Below are positions 9,181 through 18,000 of a stretch of DNA of 64,000 bases, piece after piece (the stretch's first letter is position 1; the number at the start of each line of letters is the position of its first letter). Source of the DNA: Acidobacteriota bacterium (GTDB taxonomy: Bacteria; Acidobacteriota; Vicinamibacteria; Marinacidobacterales; Marinacidobacteraceae); NCBI GenBank assembly GCA_022820545.1, contig JAJEFG010000011.1:1-64000 (forward strand), written 5' to 3'. The notes beneath the pieces are model-generated. The model worked only from the letters and a program-made list of their open reading frames with translations. It was not told the origin of the DNA and did no database searches. A program made the position numbers and the translations under genes.

Positions 9181-9507
9181 ATGGCCAAGTACATGTTCCG
9201 AACCAACTACACGCAGTCCGGCCTGAACGGGCTGCTCGCCGAGGGCGGCAGCGGCCGGGAGGCGGCGCTGCGCGCGACCGTCGAGAGCGTCGGGGGCAGC
9301 CTCGAGGGCTTCTACTACGCCTTCGGCGACTGCGACCTCTACCTGATCGCCGACGTTCCCGACGAAGCGGCGGCGACCGCGCTCGCCCTCAACATCGCCG
9401 CGGCGGGTGCGCTCACGGTCCAGACGACCGTCCTGCTCACCGCGAAGGACATCGACGCGGCCGTCGCGAAGTCCAAGTCCGTCCAGTACCGCCTGCCCGG
9501 CGCCTAG
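9181..9507 (+). CDS. GYD-domain protein
   Basis: 108-residue soluble protein matching the GYD family: MAKYMFRTNYTQSGLNGLL, AALRATVESVGGSLEGFYYA and DLYLIADVPDEAAATALAL. The family forms small ferredoxin-fold proteins of unknown function. A good Shine-Dalgarno (AGGGAGG) precedes ATG 9181. It follows nqrF by 43 bp in the same direction and could be co-transcribed with the nqr genes. A role in Na+-NQR is not established. Confidence 0.8.
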   Translation: MAKYMFRTNYTQSGLNGLLAEGGSGREAALRATVESVGGSLEGFYYAFGDCDLYLIADVPDEAAATALALNIAAAGALTVQTTVLLTAKDIDAAVAKSKSVQYRLPGA

Positions 9508-9706
9508 GCGGCCTGGAACGCCGGCTTCAGCCGGCGCCGCCCACCGGAGGCGGGCGACGGGACGCACCTCATCCCCCGTGATGGCGCGACGGCCTGGAAC
9601 GCCGGCTTCAGCCGGCAGCGCCCGCCGGAGGCGAGCGAAACGCGCAGCGGCCGTTCGGAGCGCCGGCCTCTGGCCGGCATCGCGGCCCGCGAGGGCCGCG
9701 AAACGC
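9508..9706 (+). repeat. Three tandem copies of the two-hairpin repeat
   Basis: Conserved first hairpins lie at 9520-9535, 9601-9616 and 9662-9678 (GCCGGC-loop-GCCGGC). Each is followed one to three bases later by a second GC hairpin of different sequence (about 9537-9556, 9618-9637 and 9681-9700) and, in copies 2 and 3, the tail GAAACGC. The second and third copies lie inside the 5' end of the apbE reading frame. Confidence 0.75.
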
Positions 9707-10723
9707 GTACTCCTGTTCGCCCTCACGGCACTGACCGCCGCGGCCTGCGCCCCACCCCCCGATCCCGTCTGGTCCCTCGAAGGCGAAGCGTTCGGCACCC
9801 GCTGGACCGTCCGCGTCCGCGGTCCGCAGATGGACGTCCCGTCCGTCCGCGCGGCCATCGAAGCCGAACTCGACGCCGTGGACCGCAGCATGTCCAACTG
9901 GCGGGCCGACTCGGAACTCTCCCGCCTGAACGCGGCCGCATCCCCGGCACCCGTCCCGATCTCGGACCCCCTGGCGCTGGTGCTCGAGACCGCGCTCCGG
10001 GCGCACGAGGAATCCGGCGGCGCCTTCGACATCACTGTCGGCCCCCTGCTCCGGCTCTTCGGTTTCGGCCCGGACGGCGATCCGGAGTCGGCAGCGCCCG
10101 GTCCCGAAGAGGTGGACTCCGTCCGCACCCGGGTGGGGAGCCACCTGCTGTCCCTGGAGCGGCGGGACGCACGGGCCACTCTCCAGCGGCAGGTTCCCGG
10201 CGTCGAACTGGATCTCTCCGGGATCGCCAAGGGCTACGCGGCGGACCGGGTCTCCGCCGCGCTCACGGAACGGGGTTTCGCCGAGCACCTAGTCGAGATC
10301 GGCGGCGAGATCCAGGCGCGGGGCGAGTGGACGGTCGGCGTGCAGGACCCGGCCGGGGGGATCGCGACGACCGTCCACCGCGCGTTCCCGGTCCGGGACC
10401 TCGGGATGGCCACGTCCGGCGGTTACCGGGACTTCCGCCCGGCCGGCGGCGATGAGGAGGGGCGCTTCTGGACCCACATTCTGGACCCGCGCCTCGGCCG
10501 GCCGGTCGAACGGCGGGCCGGGTCCGTCACGGTGCTCGCCGACTCCTGCCTGGAAGCCGACGCCTGGGCCACCGCCCTCTATGTCCTGGGGCCGGCCGAG
10601 GGCCTTGAACTCGCCGAGCAACGGGGCATTGCGGCACTCTTCCTCACCGCCGGCCCCGATGGGGCTGTCGAAGAAATCGCGACCGCCCCCTTTGCCGCCG
10701 CAACCCGCGCCCGGGGCGATTGA
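9581..10723 (+). CDS. apbE: FAD:protein FMN transferase ApbE (lipoprotein)
   Basis: Transfers FMN from FAD onto Thr of SGAT-type motifs; here the obvious targets are NqrB and NqrC. Family motifs are FGTRWTVRV, SNWRADSELSRLNA, GAFDITVGPLLRLFGFG, ELDLSGIAKGYAADRV, VEIGGEIQARGEW, WTHILDPRLGRPV and EADAWATALYVLG. The lipoprotein signal is RVLLFALTALTAAAC. ATG 9581 is the only good start, but it adds about 38 Arg-rich residues before the signal peptide, encoded by repeat copies 2 and 3. A CTG near 9713 would give a normal signal peptide, so the true start is uncertain. Confidence 0.88.
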   Translation: MARRPGTPASAGSARRRRAKRAAAVRSAGLWPASRPARAAKRVLLFALTALTAAACAPPPDPVWSLEGEAFGTRWTVRVRGPQMDVPSVRAAIEAELDAVDRSMSNWRADSELSRLNAAASPAPVPISDPLALVLETALRAHEESGGAFDITVGPLLRLFGFGPDGDPESAAPGPEEVDSVRTRVGSHLLSLERRDARATLQRQVPGVELDLSGIAKGYAADRVSAALTERGFAEHLVEIGGEIQARGEWTVGVQDPAGGIATTVHRAFPVRDLGMATSGGYRDFRPAGGDEEGRFWTHILDPRLGRPVERRAGSVTVLADSCLEADAWATALYVLGPAEGLELAEQRGIAALFLTAGPDGAVEEIATAPFAAATRARGD

Positions 10724-10747
10724 GGCCGGGGAGGCCCGGGTTCCCCC

Positions 10748-10903
10748 TCAGTCTCCGGCGTCGAGAACGCGAAGCCCTTCCCGTTCCGCCGCGAGCGCCA
10801 GAGCCCGATCGAGGCTCTCGAAGGTGAGCGAGCGCCTCGGTCGCGCGGCCTGCCACTCTTCAATGAAGAGGGGAACGAGGGCCGAAGCGTCCCACCACTT
10901 CAG
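10748..10903 (-). pseudogene. PIN-domain toxin with internal deletion
   Basis: The minus strand reads LKWWDASALVPLFIEE, a PIN N-terminus with its first Asp, joined directly to SLTFESLDRALALAAEREGL and a short tail, a PIN C-terminus. Only 51 codons remain of about 130-140, so the middle with the other acidic active-site residues is gone. The expected start is CTG, not GTG or ATG. It overlaps the stop of the upstream Phd antitoxin as an intact pair would. This is a toxin remnant. Confidence 0.65.
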
Positions 10904-11181
10904 AACCGAGCCTCGCGCCGTTCCTCGAGCAGCGCCTCAAGGATGCTGGTCCCGAGTTTCAGAGGCGGTCGGTCCAGGACTACTCGGCCATCGCCCCTGC
11001 CCGGGCGCAGAATGCCCGCCGCGATGAGTCGCTGGCGATCGTCGTCCCGGCTCGCCTCACACGGTACAAGTCGAGCCACGGGCGTGCCTCGATGGAGCAC
11101 CCGAATCTCGCCGCCGCGCCGCACTTCGCGCAGATATCGCGAAAGGTTGGCCTTCAGTTCGGAAATGGACACACTCCGCAT
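10900..11181 (-). CDS. Phd/YefM-type antitoxin
   Basis: 93-residue antitoxin. The N-terminal DNA-binding fold is typical: MRSVSISELKANLSRYLREV, then GGEIRVLHRGTPVARLVP. The C-terminal tail (LLEERREARF) would bind the toxin. Its partner downstream is the broken PIN gene, so this antitoxin probably has no active cognate toxin left here. Confidence 0.85.
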   Translation of the reverse strand: MRSVSISELKANLSRYLREVRRGGEIRVLHRGTPVARLVPCEASRDDDRQRLIAAGILRPGRGDGRVVLDRPPLKLGTSILEALLEERREARF

Positions 11182-11288
11182 AGGTCCATCATGATTGCGG
11201 ATGCACGACCGAGCAAATCGTGGCGCGGCCTGAGAAGCCGCAGCTCCCCGCGAACGCGCCTCCCAACCGGGGGTAGGATGACCCCGGA

Positions 11289-11483
11289 ATGCTTCAGGCG
11301 CTCGGGGTCGTCCTCCTCTCGCTGGCGGTGGTCGCCCTGTCCATCTTCCTGCTCGGGCTCGGCTCGATTCTGAAGGGCCGCTGCGTCCTCCGGCGTTGCG
11401 GTGTGGATGGGCCGGTGGGCGACGCCTGCGACGGATGCCCCCGGGCGGAACAGCCGGAGCCGCAGCCTCCCATGGAGGTCTGA
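11289..11483 (+). CDS. Small Cys-rich membrane protein, NqrM-like candidate
   Basis: 64-residue protein: one transmembrane helix (about residues 5-28), then LKGRCVLRRCG and DACDGCP, then a Pro-rich tail. NqrM, the factor that helps assemble the iron centre of NqrD/NqrE, is a protein of this size with one helix followed by a KGSCGG-like motif and a second Cys cluster. The likeness plus location near the nqr genes and apbE supports the call, but the exact KGSC motif is altered (KGRC). It may instead be an unrelated small membrane protein. Confidence 0.45.
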   Translation: MLQALGVVLLSLAVVALSIFLLGLGSILKGRCVLRRCGVDGPVGDACDGCPRAEQPEPQPPMEV

Positions 11484-11549
11484 TCCGGCCGCGGAACGGC
11501 GAATCGACCTCCCGGCTACCCCGGCCGGGAAAACCGGCACAGTCCGGGG

Positions 11550-12614
11550 TTATTGCTCGGACGTGTCCAGGTAGATCCCCGATCCGAGGAGCATGGGCTC
11601 TTCGCCGACGGTGATCGGGACCGCGTAGGCCAGTTTGGGCGACCCGTACTCCTCGTCCCCCTCGACCACCGGGTTGTCCCAGCTATACGCCACGAATCCC
11701 CCTCCCGCGCGAGCCGCCTCGAGGAGTCCCTGGCCGAGCCTCACCCCGTTCAGGTCCACGGAGTCGGAAACGTCCGTCCCCTCCCAGTCGGGGTCGGGCG
11801 CCTGGAAGAAGTTGATCCCTTCCATGGTGATGACGAACACGTAGATGTCGAGATGCCGCCACTCGCCCTCGTCGCGGAAGTTCTCATCGAGGAAGGCGTG
11901 CGCGGTCTCGCGGTCGGCCGCGTGTTCGGACAGGGCCTCCGCCGCCCGCTCCACGAACTGCTGCAGGTTCCCGCGGTTCAGGACGTCGGCCGCCTTGACC
12001 GGGGCGTAGATGCCCGACCCGATCAGCAGCTCGAGATCTCCGATGTCGAGCGGCAGGGCGTAACCCACCTTGGGCGAGCCGGTCTCCTCGTCTCCGTCCA
12101 CCTCGGGGTTGGGCCACCGGTACTCGACGTAGTCCCCGCCCGCCGCAACCGCGGCGAGGATTTCCTCGCTGATCTTCACGCCGTTCACGTCTTCGAGCGG
12201 CAGGAGGTCCTGCCCCTCCAGGCTCTTGTCCAGCGGGTGGAAGAAACCGGTCCCGTCGCGGTGGTGGACGAACAGGTAGATGTCCTCGTGACGCCAGCGC
12301 CCCTCGGGCCCGAAGGTGGCGTCAAGGAATGCGTAGAGTTCGTCCCCGTCCGCGACGTTCGTCGAGACCTCGTGCGCCGCCGCCTCCACGAACGACTTCA
12401 GGGTCTCGCGGTCCACGACTTCTCCAGCCTGGATCGGGGCCGGCTCGGGTTCCGGAGGCGGCGCCGGCGGCGGCGCCGGGGCTGGCGCGGACGGCGCCGG
12501 AGTGGTCGGACTGGCCTCGTCGTCACATCCGGCCACGGCGAGGCTGATCACGGCCACGGCGAACGCCGCGGCGGCGAGCCGGGTCGAGCGGGAGAAACGC
12601 ATCAGGTTTCGCAT
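11550..12614 (-). CDS. Lipoprotein with two Cache sensor domains (copy 1)
   Basis: 354-residue exported protein. It has a lipoprotein signal (MRNLMRFSRSTRL..., lipobox AVAGC) and a long Pro/Ala/Glu linker (about residues 27-60). Two Cache-like domains follow, each opening with an (L)xxFVExAA helix and containing WRHxDIYxFV, the GxxFFxP/A motif, DxNGVxxxxE/GxLxAA, GGxxVxYxWxNPxxxGDEExGSPKxxYAxP and GSGIY. Such domains bind small ligands in sensors, but no signalling domain is attached. ATG 12614 was chosen over longer out-of-gene extensions because it starts the signal peptide. It is paralogous to the gene ending at 12692. Confidence 0.8.
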   Translation of the reverse strand: MRNLMRFSRSTRLAAAAFAVAVISLAVAGCDDEASPTTPAPSAPAPAPPPAPPPEPEPAPIQAGEVVDRETLKSFVEAAAHEVSTNVADGDELYAFLDATFGPEGRWRHEDIYLFVHHRDGTGFFHPLDKSLEGQDLLPLEDVNGVKISEEILAAVAAGGDYVEYRWPNPEVDGDEETGSPKVGYALPLDIGDLELLIGSGIYAPVKAADVLNRGNLQQFVERAAEALSEHAADRETAHAFLDENFRDEGEWRHLDIYVFVITMEGINFFQAPDPDWEGTDVSDSVDLNGVRLGQGLLEAARAGGGFVAYSWDNPVVEGDEEYGSPKLAYAVPITVGEEPMLLGSGIYLDTSEQ

Positions 12615-12691
12615 GGTTCCGATGCTAACGCCGCGGCGCCCGGACCACCGGTGCCCGCCGGGAGAACGGGCCTCCAGGTCGGCCGTCCGGC

Positions 12692-13753
12692 CTATTGCGC
12701 CGACGTGTCCAGATAGATCCCCGATCCGAGGAGCATGGGCTCTTCGCCGACGGTGATCGGGACCGCGTAGGCCAGCTTGGGCGACCCGCCCTCCTCGTCT
12801 CCCTCGACCTCCGGGTTGTCCCACAGATACTCGACGAATCCCCCGCCCGCGCGGGCCGCCTCGAGGAGTTTCTGGCCGAGCCTCACCCCGTTCAGGTCCA
12901 CGGAGTCGGAAACGTCCGTCCCCTCCCAGTCGGGGTCGGGCGCCTGGAAGAAGTTGATCCCTTCCATGGTGATGACGAACACGTAGATGTCGAGGTGCCG
13001 CCACTCGCCCTCGTCGCGGAAGTTCTCATCGAGGAAGGCGTGCGCGGTCTCGCGGTCGGCCGCGTGCTCGGCAAGGGCCGCCGCCGCCCGTTCCACGAAC
13101 TGCTGCAGGTTCCCGCGGTTCAGGACGTCGGACGCCGTGACCGGCACGTAGATCCCCGCCCCGAGCGACAGCTCCAGGTCGCCGATGGTGAGCGGGACCG
13201 CGTAGCTCACCTTCGGCGAGCCGGTGTCCTCGTCCCCTTCGACCTCGGGGTTGGGCCACCGGTACTCGACGTATCCCCCGCCGTCGGCGACGGCGGCGAG
13301 GATCTCCTGGAGGAACTTCACGCCATTCACGTCTTCGAGTTCCGAACGGTCGAGCCCCTCGGTCTCCGGGGTCACCGCGTGGAAGAACTGAATCCCGTCC
13401 AGGTGGTGGGCGAACAGGTAGATCTCCCCCTGGCGCCACGGGCCCTCGGGCCGGAAGTTGGCGTCGAAGAAGGCGTAGGCGTCCTCCGCCGAGTCGATCT
13501 CCGCTTTGGCCTCGGCCGCCGCCGCTTCCACGAACGCCTTCAGGGTCTCGCGGTCCACCACTTCTCCCGCCGTGATCGGCGCCGGCTCGGGCTCCGGCGG
13601 TGGCGCCGGCGGCGGCGCGGGCGGTTCCGGCAGCGCGGGGGCCGTCGGAGTCGCATCCTCGCCGCACCCGGCGGCGAACAGGCCGATCAGGACCAGGGCG
13701 AGCGCCCCGGCGCTGAACCGGGTCCCCGGGTAGAGACGCATCAGATTTCGCAT
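12692..13753 (-). CDS. Lipoprotein with two Cache sensor domains (copy 2)
   Basis: 353-residue tandem paralogue of the gene at 11550-12614: same signal peptide start (MRNLMRLYPGTR), lipobox LFAAGC, Pro/Glu-rich linker and two Cache-like domains. The first Cache domain has clearly diverged from copy 1. The second (from LNRGNLQQFVERAA onward) is almost identical at the DNA level, which points to recent gene conversion or duplication of that half. The 77-bp gap suggests both are expressed together. The ligand is unknown. Confidence 0.8.
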   Translation of the reverse strand: MRNLMRLYPGTRFSAGALALVLIGLFAAGCGEDATPTAPALPEPPAPPPAPPPEPEPAPITAGEVVDRETLKAFVEAAAAEAKAEIDSAEDAYAFFDANFRPEGPWRQGEIYLFAHHLDGIQFFHAVTPETEGLDRSELEDVNGVKFLQEILAAVADGGGYVEYRWPNPEVEGDEDTGSPKVSYAVPLTIGDLELSLGAGIYVPVTASDVLNRGNLQQFVERAAAALAEHAADRETAHAFLDENFRDEGEWRHLDIYVFVITMEGINFFQAPDPDWEGTDVSDSVDLNGVRLGQKLLEAARAGGGFVEYLWDNPEVEGDEEGGSPKLAYAVPITVGEEPMLLGSGIYLDTSAQ

Positions 13754-13782
13754 GGCCGCGATGCTAACGCCGCCGCGATGGA

Positions 13783-13835
13783 AGGGAACGCCGGCCTCCA
13801 GGCCGGCACCGCGGCCCAAGGCCGCGAACAGCGGA
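13783..13835 (+). repeat. Two-hairpin palindromic repeat
   Basis: First hairpin at 13790-13807 (GCCGGCCT-CC-AGGCCGGC), second at 13809-13826 (CGCGGCC-CAA-GGCCGCG), then the tail GAACAGCG. It lies between the Cache gene pair and the HNH gene. Confidence 0.75.
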
Positions 13836-13967
13836 ACCGTGGATCGGAAGGAGCCGGACCCGAGCGTCAGGATCCGTTTCCCGAAACCCGTTTGGATCGC
13901 TTGCGCGCCGCATCCGCTTGGTACGATGGCGGCGGCGCAACAGGCATGACTCCCGCGCCTCCCGAAG

Positions 13968-14900
13968 GTGTTCCCGGCCCGCTTCGACGACCACGCGATC
14001 CGAGTGGCGGCGGGAAACTGGCTGCGAGAGCAAACGGAACAACGGGGGCCAGAGCTGGATTGGCGACGGCTGGCCCAAGGCTTCGCGTTCAACGCGGAAC
14101 GGGTTTCCCTGGTCGGTCCCCGTGGGATCTGGAGGCCGAGGCAGATGGAGTTGCCGATATCCATCACGACTTCACCCAAGAATCCATATCAGGACAGTTT
14201 CGACCCCGTGACCCGGGAGTTGCACTATCGGTATTTCGGCCGTGACCCCGACCATACCGACAATGTGGGCCTTCGCCGGCTTATGGCGGAGCAGCGGCCG
14301 GTCATCTACTTTCACGCCATTCAGAAGGGGATGTATCTGTCGATCTGGCCGGCCTACATCGTCGGGGACGACCTGAACGCCCTGACCTTCAGGGTGGCAA
14401 CGGACCATCCGGCGTTCGCCCATGATCAATGGATGGCACAGCAAGAGGGGGTGGCGCTGGCAGCCGCTGGCGATCGTGAACTCGAACGCCACTACGCGAC
14501 GCGAACAAACGTGACGCGCCTTCACCAACGGCTATTCCGGAATCGAGTGCTTCGCGCGTACCAGACCCGGTGTGCCTTTTGCCGATTGCGGCAGGAGCCG
14601 CTGCTGGATGCCGCACACATCGTCGCGGACAAGGATCCAACCGGAAACCCGGCCGTGCCGAACGGACTCTCGCTTTGCAAGATCCATCATGCAGCCTTCG
14701 ACGGCATGTTCCTCGGGGTCACTCCGAAGGGCGTCATTCATGTTCGTCCTGACCTGTTGCACGAGAAGGACGGTCCGATGCTGCGCCACGGTCTGCAGGG
14801 CCTGCACGAGCAGCCGATCCACCGTCCGCGGCGCGCGGCAGACCACCCCGACCCGGATCGGTTGGATCTTCGCTACCGGGAGTTCCGGCAGGCCTACTGA
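13968..14900 (+). CDS. HNH restriction endonuclease-like protein
   Basis: 310-residue protein with a C-terminal HNH nuclease domain: zinc cysteines in CAFC, then LLDAAHIVADKD, PNGLSLCKIHHAAFD and GVIHV. The N-terminal 180 residues, with an ELPISITTSPKNPYQDSF segment, resemble the recognition part of HNH-type restriction enzymes. GTG 13968 is used; an ATG at 13946 is in another frame. It stands alone, 143 bp upstream of the DUF4011 helicase and in the same direction, at the left edge of the defence island. No methylase is adjacent, so it may be a modification-dependent nuclease. That is inference. Confidence 0.78.
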   Translation: MFPARFDDHAIRVAAGNWLREQTEQRGPELDWRRLAQGFAFNAERVSLVGPRGIWRPRQMELPISITTSPKNPYQDSFDPVTRELHYRYFGRDPDHTDNVGLRRLMAEQRPVIYFHAIQKGMYLSIWPAYIVGDDLNALTFRVATDHPAFAHDQWMAQQEGVALAAAGDRELERHYATRTNVTRLHQRLFRNRVLRAYQTRCAFCRLRQEPLLDAAHIVADKDPTGNPAVPNGLSLCKIHHAAFDGMFLGVTPKGVIHVRPDLLHEKDGPMLRHGLQGLHEQPIHRPRRAADHPDPDRLDLRYREFRQAY

Positions 14901-15043
14901 GCCCCAGGGCGACAGATCCCTGGCTCCGGCGAGTCGCGGTCTCGTCTGCGTCCATCCGTCGGCCACATTGCGCGTCGAAGCCGGTTTTCGCATACTCCGC
15001 GCTCCTGTTGCCAAGCCGGGCTGGAGCTTTAGAGACATAACAG

Positions 15044-18000
15044 ATGGCCGAACTTGACGCCGCTCCCGCCGGCCCGACCGATCCGCGGATCGCTGCTCTC
15101 ATCGAGGGCGCGCGCAAGAAACTCGTCGACACGGGCACCCGGAACCGCCTCGTGCACGTCAGACGCGGGGGCCGTGGCCGCTACCTGGACATCGTCAACG
15201 AGCGGTCAGACGACATCTTCCGCATTCTCTACGCCGAGAAACGAAGGATGCGGTTTCACCCCTCCGAGACCGCCGAGGAGGTTGTGGACGAGGGGAGCAT
15301 CCATCTGGATGAGGCGGATCTCGGTTTGTTCACCGAGGTTCCCGAGCTCGACGAGTCCCGCTTTACCGACCGGCTGCTGGACACGAAACTCGGGTCCGAC
15401 GCATTGCAGAAGCGGCTTCTGCAACTCGCAGGAGACGCGCGTAGGGCAGAGGAAGAGCAGGGCATCAACATCCTGTTCCTCGCGCTCGGATTCCTTCAGT
15501 GGTTCGAAGCGGAGCAATCCTCGGTGTGCCGAGAGGCGCCGCTGATTCTGGTGCCCGTTGAGCTCGTGCGGAATCAGCGCACATCCACCTATGACGTTTG
15601 CGCGCGAGAGGAAGACATCATGACCAACCTTCCTCTCCAGGCCCGGCTCCGCGACGACTTCGGACTAGTCCTGCCGGAAATAGAAGCCGACGACGATTGG
15701 ACGCCGTCTTCGTACTTCGAGCGCGTTCGCGACACCACCGAGACCAAATCGCGCTGGCGGATCGACGAAAACGGTATGCAGATGGGGTTCTTCTCGTTCG
15801 CAAAGCAGTTGATGCAACGCGATCTACACCAGGATCAGTGGCCGGAAGGCGGCCTTGGGGACGACCCGCTGGTCCGCGGCCTAATGGCAGAGGGCTTTGA
15901 AAGCGAGCCTCCGCTCTTCGCTCCGGGTGAACGGCTTGACGCCAAACTGGCGCCCGCCGACATCGTGCAAGTCATTGACGCGGACGCCCCACAGACGGCC
16001 GTGATCGAAGAGTTTCGGCGGGGCAGGAATCTGGTCGTCCAAGGGCCTCCCGGGACTGGAAAATCCCAGACGATCGCGAACATCATCGCCGCGGCCGCTC
16101 ACGATGGAAAGACAGTCCTCTTCATGGCCGAAAAGATGGCGGCGCTCAATGTCGTGCATGCGCGGTTGAAGAACTGCGGCCTGCGCGACCTCTGTTTGGA
16201 GTTGCATTCACGCCACGCGAACAAGCGCGAGGTAGCGCAGGAGTTGGGCCGCACGCTGCGGTCGAGGCGCGATGACCCGCAACCGGACACTTTCGGCACC
16301 GCCTTGCAGGAGAAGCGGGACGGCCTGAATCGGATTGCCGACCTGCTCCACACGAAGGTTCCCGGCCATGACTACACCCCCTTCGAGGCGATGGCCGCGT
16401 TGGTCAGCTTCATTGGCGGTGGCCGCCCGCCTCCACAGCTTCGCCGAGACGGCCTTGAGAAACTGACCGGCGCTGAGCGCGAAGAACTCGAACGGGACAT
16501 TGGAGACTTCGCCGAGCTCCTTGAAGCGGGTGGTCTGCGAAGCGAGCATCCACTGGCAGGCTGTCGGAATCTCGATCTCCAACCCGTCGACTTGCAGCGG
16601 CTGGAGGCGGCACTGCGAGCGGCGGTGGAGGCGCTCGACGAGGCGCAGGCTGCGGGAGCCGCGTTTGCCTGCGGCCTGCCTCCAGAGGAGCGCGCGATAT
16701 CGGCCGGAGCGGGATGGCTGCCGCGACCGGCGTCACGTGCGGATCTCGTGACTAGCGCGGAGTTCCTTGAGCTGCTCGCGGACTGCCCCCGGGAGGCGGT
16801 TTCGCTCGCGGACGGGAACCTCAGCCCGGAGCGCTCAGCCGCGCTCGCGGATGCGCTCGATGTCGCCGCCGCTTGGGAAAACGCCCGGCGGGAGGCCGAG
16901 CCCTTGTTTGGCGAACACGCCTGGGATGGCCCGCGCGTATTGCTCTCGCTGGAACTCCAGCGCGGCGCGGCCAGCGGATTCGGAGGGTTTGTTGCTCGTC
17001 TGAGCCCCTGCTACCGCCGGGCCTGCCGGATGCTTGGCGGACTGGCTGCGGCTCCCCTGCCCAGCCTCCCAGCCGACCGTTTGGAGCTGGCCCGACGGCT
17101 CGAACGAGTGCACCGGTTGCGAAAAGCCCTTGGCGACCAGGAGGAGTTCCTTGCGAGCAGATTGGCGGATCGCTGGCGAGGCGAGCGCACGGGTTTTGCG
17201 CCACTCGCTTGTGCCGCCCGGTGGGTCGCGCGTGTCGCCGACAATGGGGTGGCACGATCCAGGAGCCAAGTCGAACGGGCGGTTCAGACGATCCGGGCGC
17301 CGGCGAAGGCGGCTGAGGATCTCCGCAGTAAGGGGAAAGCCGCTGTGGAGGCTGTGAGCGTGGTCGTTGACCTGCTGCGCCCGGAGCCTGGGGCGGCAAC
17401 TCTCGGCGAGAGTCTCGATCAGGTTTCGTTGTCTACGCTGCGGGAGCGTCTTCACCGGATAACCCTGGACCGCTACACCGAGTGGCGCCGGATTCAGATA
17501 CTCGCAAGTAGGTTGGAAACGGCAGGGCTCAATGCGCTGGTGGAGATGATGGACGACGGAAGGCTCCCACCCGCGGACGCGGTTCAGGAATTTGCGTACG
17601 CAGCCGCCGAAGCGCGTTGGGACTTTGCCAAAGGCTCGATTCCGGGGATCGCACCCCTGGTCGATCTTGACCGACACGCCTTGGTCCGTGCGTTCACGGC
17701 ACTCGACGTTGGACGTACGCAGTTCATGCGCGAGCTGATTCGACGCCGCCACGTTGTCCAACTACCACAGGGCGCTGCCGGCGAGATGGCGGTGATCCGG
17801 GGTGAGATCGCGCGAAAGCGCCGCCACATTCCGATCCGAAGGCTCATGGAGCGCGCCGGTTCCATGGTCCAGCGCATCAAGCCGGTGTTCTTGATGAGTC
17901 CAATCTCGATTGCCCAGTTCCTGCCGCCAAAGGCAATTCGTTTTGACGTCCTGGTCGTGGACGAGGCCAGTCAGGTGCGACCGGAGGATGCCCTCGGTGC

